DNA of 7,817 nucleotides, taken from the NCBI GenBank assembly GCA_021816165.1, contig JAKAYZ010000072.1, forward strand, positions 1 to 7,817. Direction: 5' to 3'. Every line of letters begins with the position of its first letter. Positions within the stretch are counted from its first letter, which is position 1. Below the pieces are notes generated by a model. It was not told where the DNA came from, did not search any database, and saw only the letters and a list, made by a program, of their open reading frames with translations. Below are positions 7,205-7,817 of the stretch, piece by piece. The translations under genes and the position numbers were made by a program. The DNA comes from Planctomycetota bacterium. Its GTDB lineage: Bacteria > Planctomycetota > Phycisphaerae > WQYP01.

Positions 7205-7817
7205 GCGGGGACGTCCAACCATAATTGTCTGCGGGATATTATTCTGGTATCCCCTTGCGGGTGTCACCTATCAATTTCTGCATTACCTTATTGGTCTGCG
7301 GCAACTCGGTTATGACCCGTATTACATTGAAGACTCCGCTCGCTGGCCCTACAACCCGACTTTGGGCGAATCCACTCCCGACGCCCGGCCCAACATCGAC
7401 AGGGTGGCACCTGTCCTCAACGCGTACGGCCTGGCCGACCGCTGGGCGTTTCGTGGACGTTATGAACATGGTTGCTGCTATGGCTTAACTGAAGCCCGCC
7501 TCGATGCCATTTACAAGCAGGCCGATGCCATCCTCAACGTAACCGGAGCCCAGGAATTTTATGACCAGCATCTGTTATGCCCCCGGCGGGTTTATGTGGA
7601 AACCGATCCGGTGGAAGCGCAGATACGCGTGCATCAGGGAGTCGAACCGGTTATCCAAACGCTCGATTCCCATACGCATCACTTTACCTTCGGCGAAAAT
7701 CTTGGTCGGTCCGATTGCGGCCTGCCTGCTGAGCGTTTTAATTGGCTCCCCACGCGCCAGCCCGTCGTGCTTGATCTCTGGCCGCCGTTGCCTGCCACGG
7801 CGCAAAGCCGCTACAAC
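7197..7817 (+). CDS. probable GT-B-type glycosyltransferase, N-terminal part (runs off the window)
   Basis: An open frame starts with ATG at 7197 and has no stop before the right edge, giving 207 residues. GAGGA at 7184-7188, eight bases before the ATG, supports this start; the ATG at 7201 opens a frame that stops after seven codons. The gene overlaps the previous one by eight bases. The start IIVCGILFWYPLAGVTYQFL is a beta strand followed by a glycine-containing turn and helix, as in the first Rossmann unit of GT-B enzymes. Further on come ADAILNVTGA, RVYVETDPVE and HHFTFGENLG followed by FNWLPTRQPVVLDLW, which read as conserved blocks of a less-described glycosyltransferase-like family. No signal peptide or membrane span is convincing, although residues 8-20 are hydrophobic. 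The nucleotide-sugar binding half lies outside the window, so the class assignment is tentative. It probably acts with the GH-GT2 protein on the same product. Confidence 0.7.
   Translation, partial: MDERGRPTIIVCGILFWYPLAGVTYQFLHYLIGLRQLGYDPYYIEDSARWPYNPTLGESTPDARPNIDRVAPVLNAYGLADRWAFRGRYEHGCCYGLTEARLDAIYKQADAILNVTGAQEFYDQHLLCPRRVYVETDPVEAQIRVHQGVEPVIQTLDSHTHHFTFGENLGRSDCGLPAERFNWLPTRQPVVLDLWPPLPATAQSRYN

Noticed and set aside
1..7817. CRISPR arrays, tRNA or rRNA genes, insertion sequences, phage genes or attachment sites.
   Set aside because: Reading both strands showed no repeat-spacer pattern, cloverleaf, transposase or integrase motif, or terminal inverted repeats.

Overview
The window is bacterial, moderately GC-rich and densely coded. 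It shows no phage, plasmid, transposon, CRISPR or RNA-gene signal. The protein families, above all a glycosidase-like domain fused to a family 2 glycosyltransferase, and the use of a TTG start recall environmental groups such as Planctomycetes or Acidobacteria. I cannot place the organism from this sequence alone, so that is a weak inference.

Layout. Positions 1-147 hold the last 48 codons of an unrecognised plus-strand reading frame. It converges on a complete minus-strand aldose 1-epimerase gene (galM-like, 185-1228), with only 37 bases between the two stop codons. A 411-base non-coding stretch (1229-1639) separates galM from a plus-strand cluster and should hold the divergent control signals for both. 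It contains two short perfect inverted repeats but no convincing promoter or terminator. From 1640 to the right edge runs one tight operon-like block of five genes whose ends all overlap: a fused glycosidase-like/GT2 membrane protein (847 aa), an ABC exporter with fused membrane and ATPase domains (619 aa), two different left-handed beta-helix acyltransferases (189 and 199 aa), and the first 207 codons of a protein resembling a GT-B glycosyltransferase that continues past the window.

Working model. The four plus-strand junctions overlap by 4, 4, 1 and 8 bases, so the gene products are probably made together. The fusion protein, and perhaps the last gene, would build a glycan or glycolipid on the inner face of the cytoplasmic membrane. 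The hexapeptide proteins would O- or N-acylate sugars, and the MsbA/PglK-type ABC protein would flip the lipid-linked product. No polymerase, ligase or outer-membrane export gene is visible here. The product is unknown, and the joint role is inferred from gene families and neighbourhood.

The most interesting points are the GH-GT2 fusion with no visible signal peptide, the compact five-gene glycan locus around it, the unassigned conserved-looking segments in the fusion and in the last gene, and a strong 9-bp hairpin at the start of the fusion gene with an in-frame ATG in its loop.
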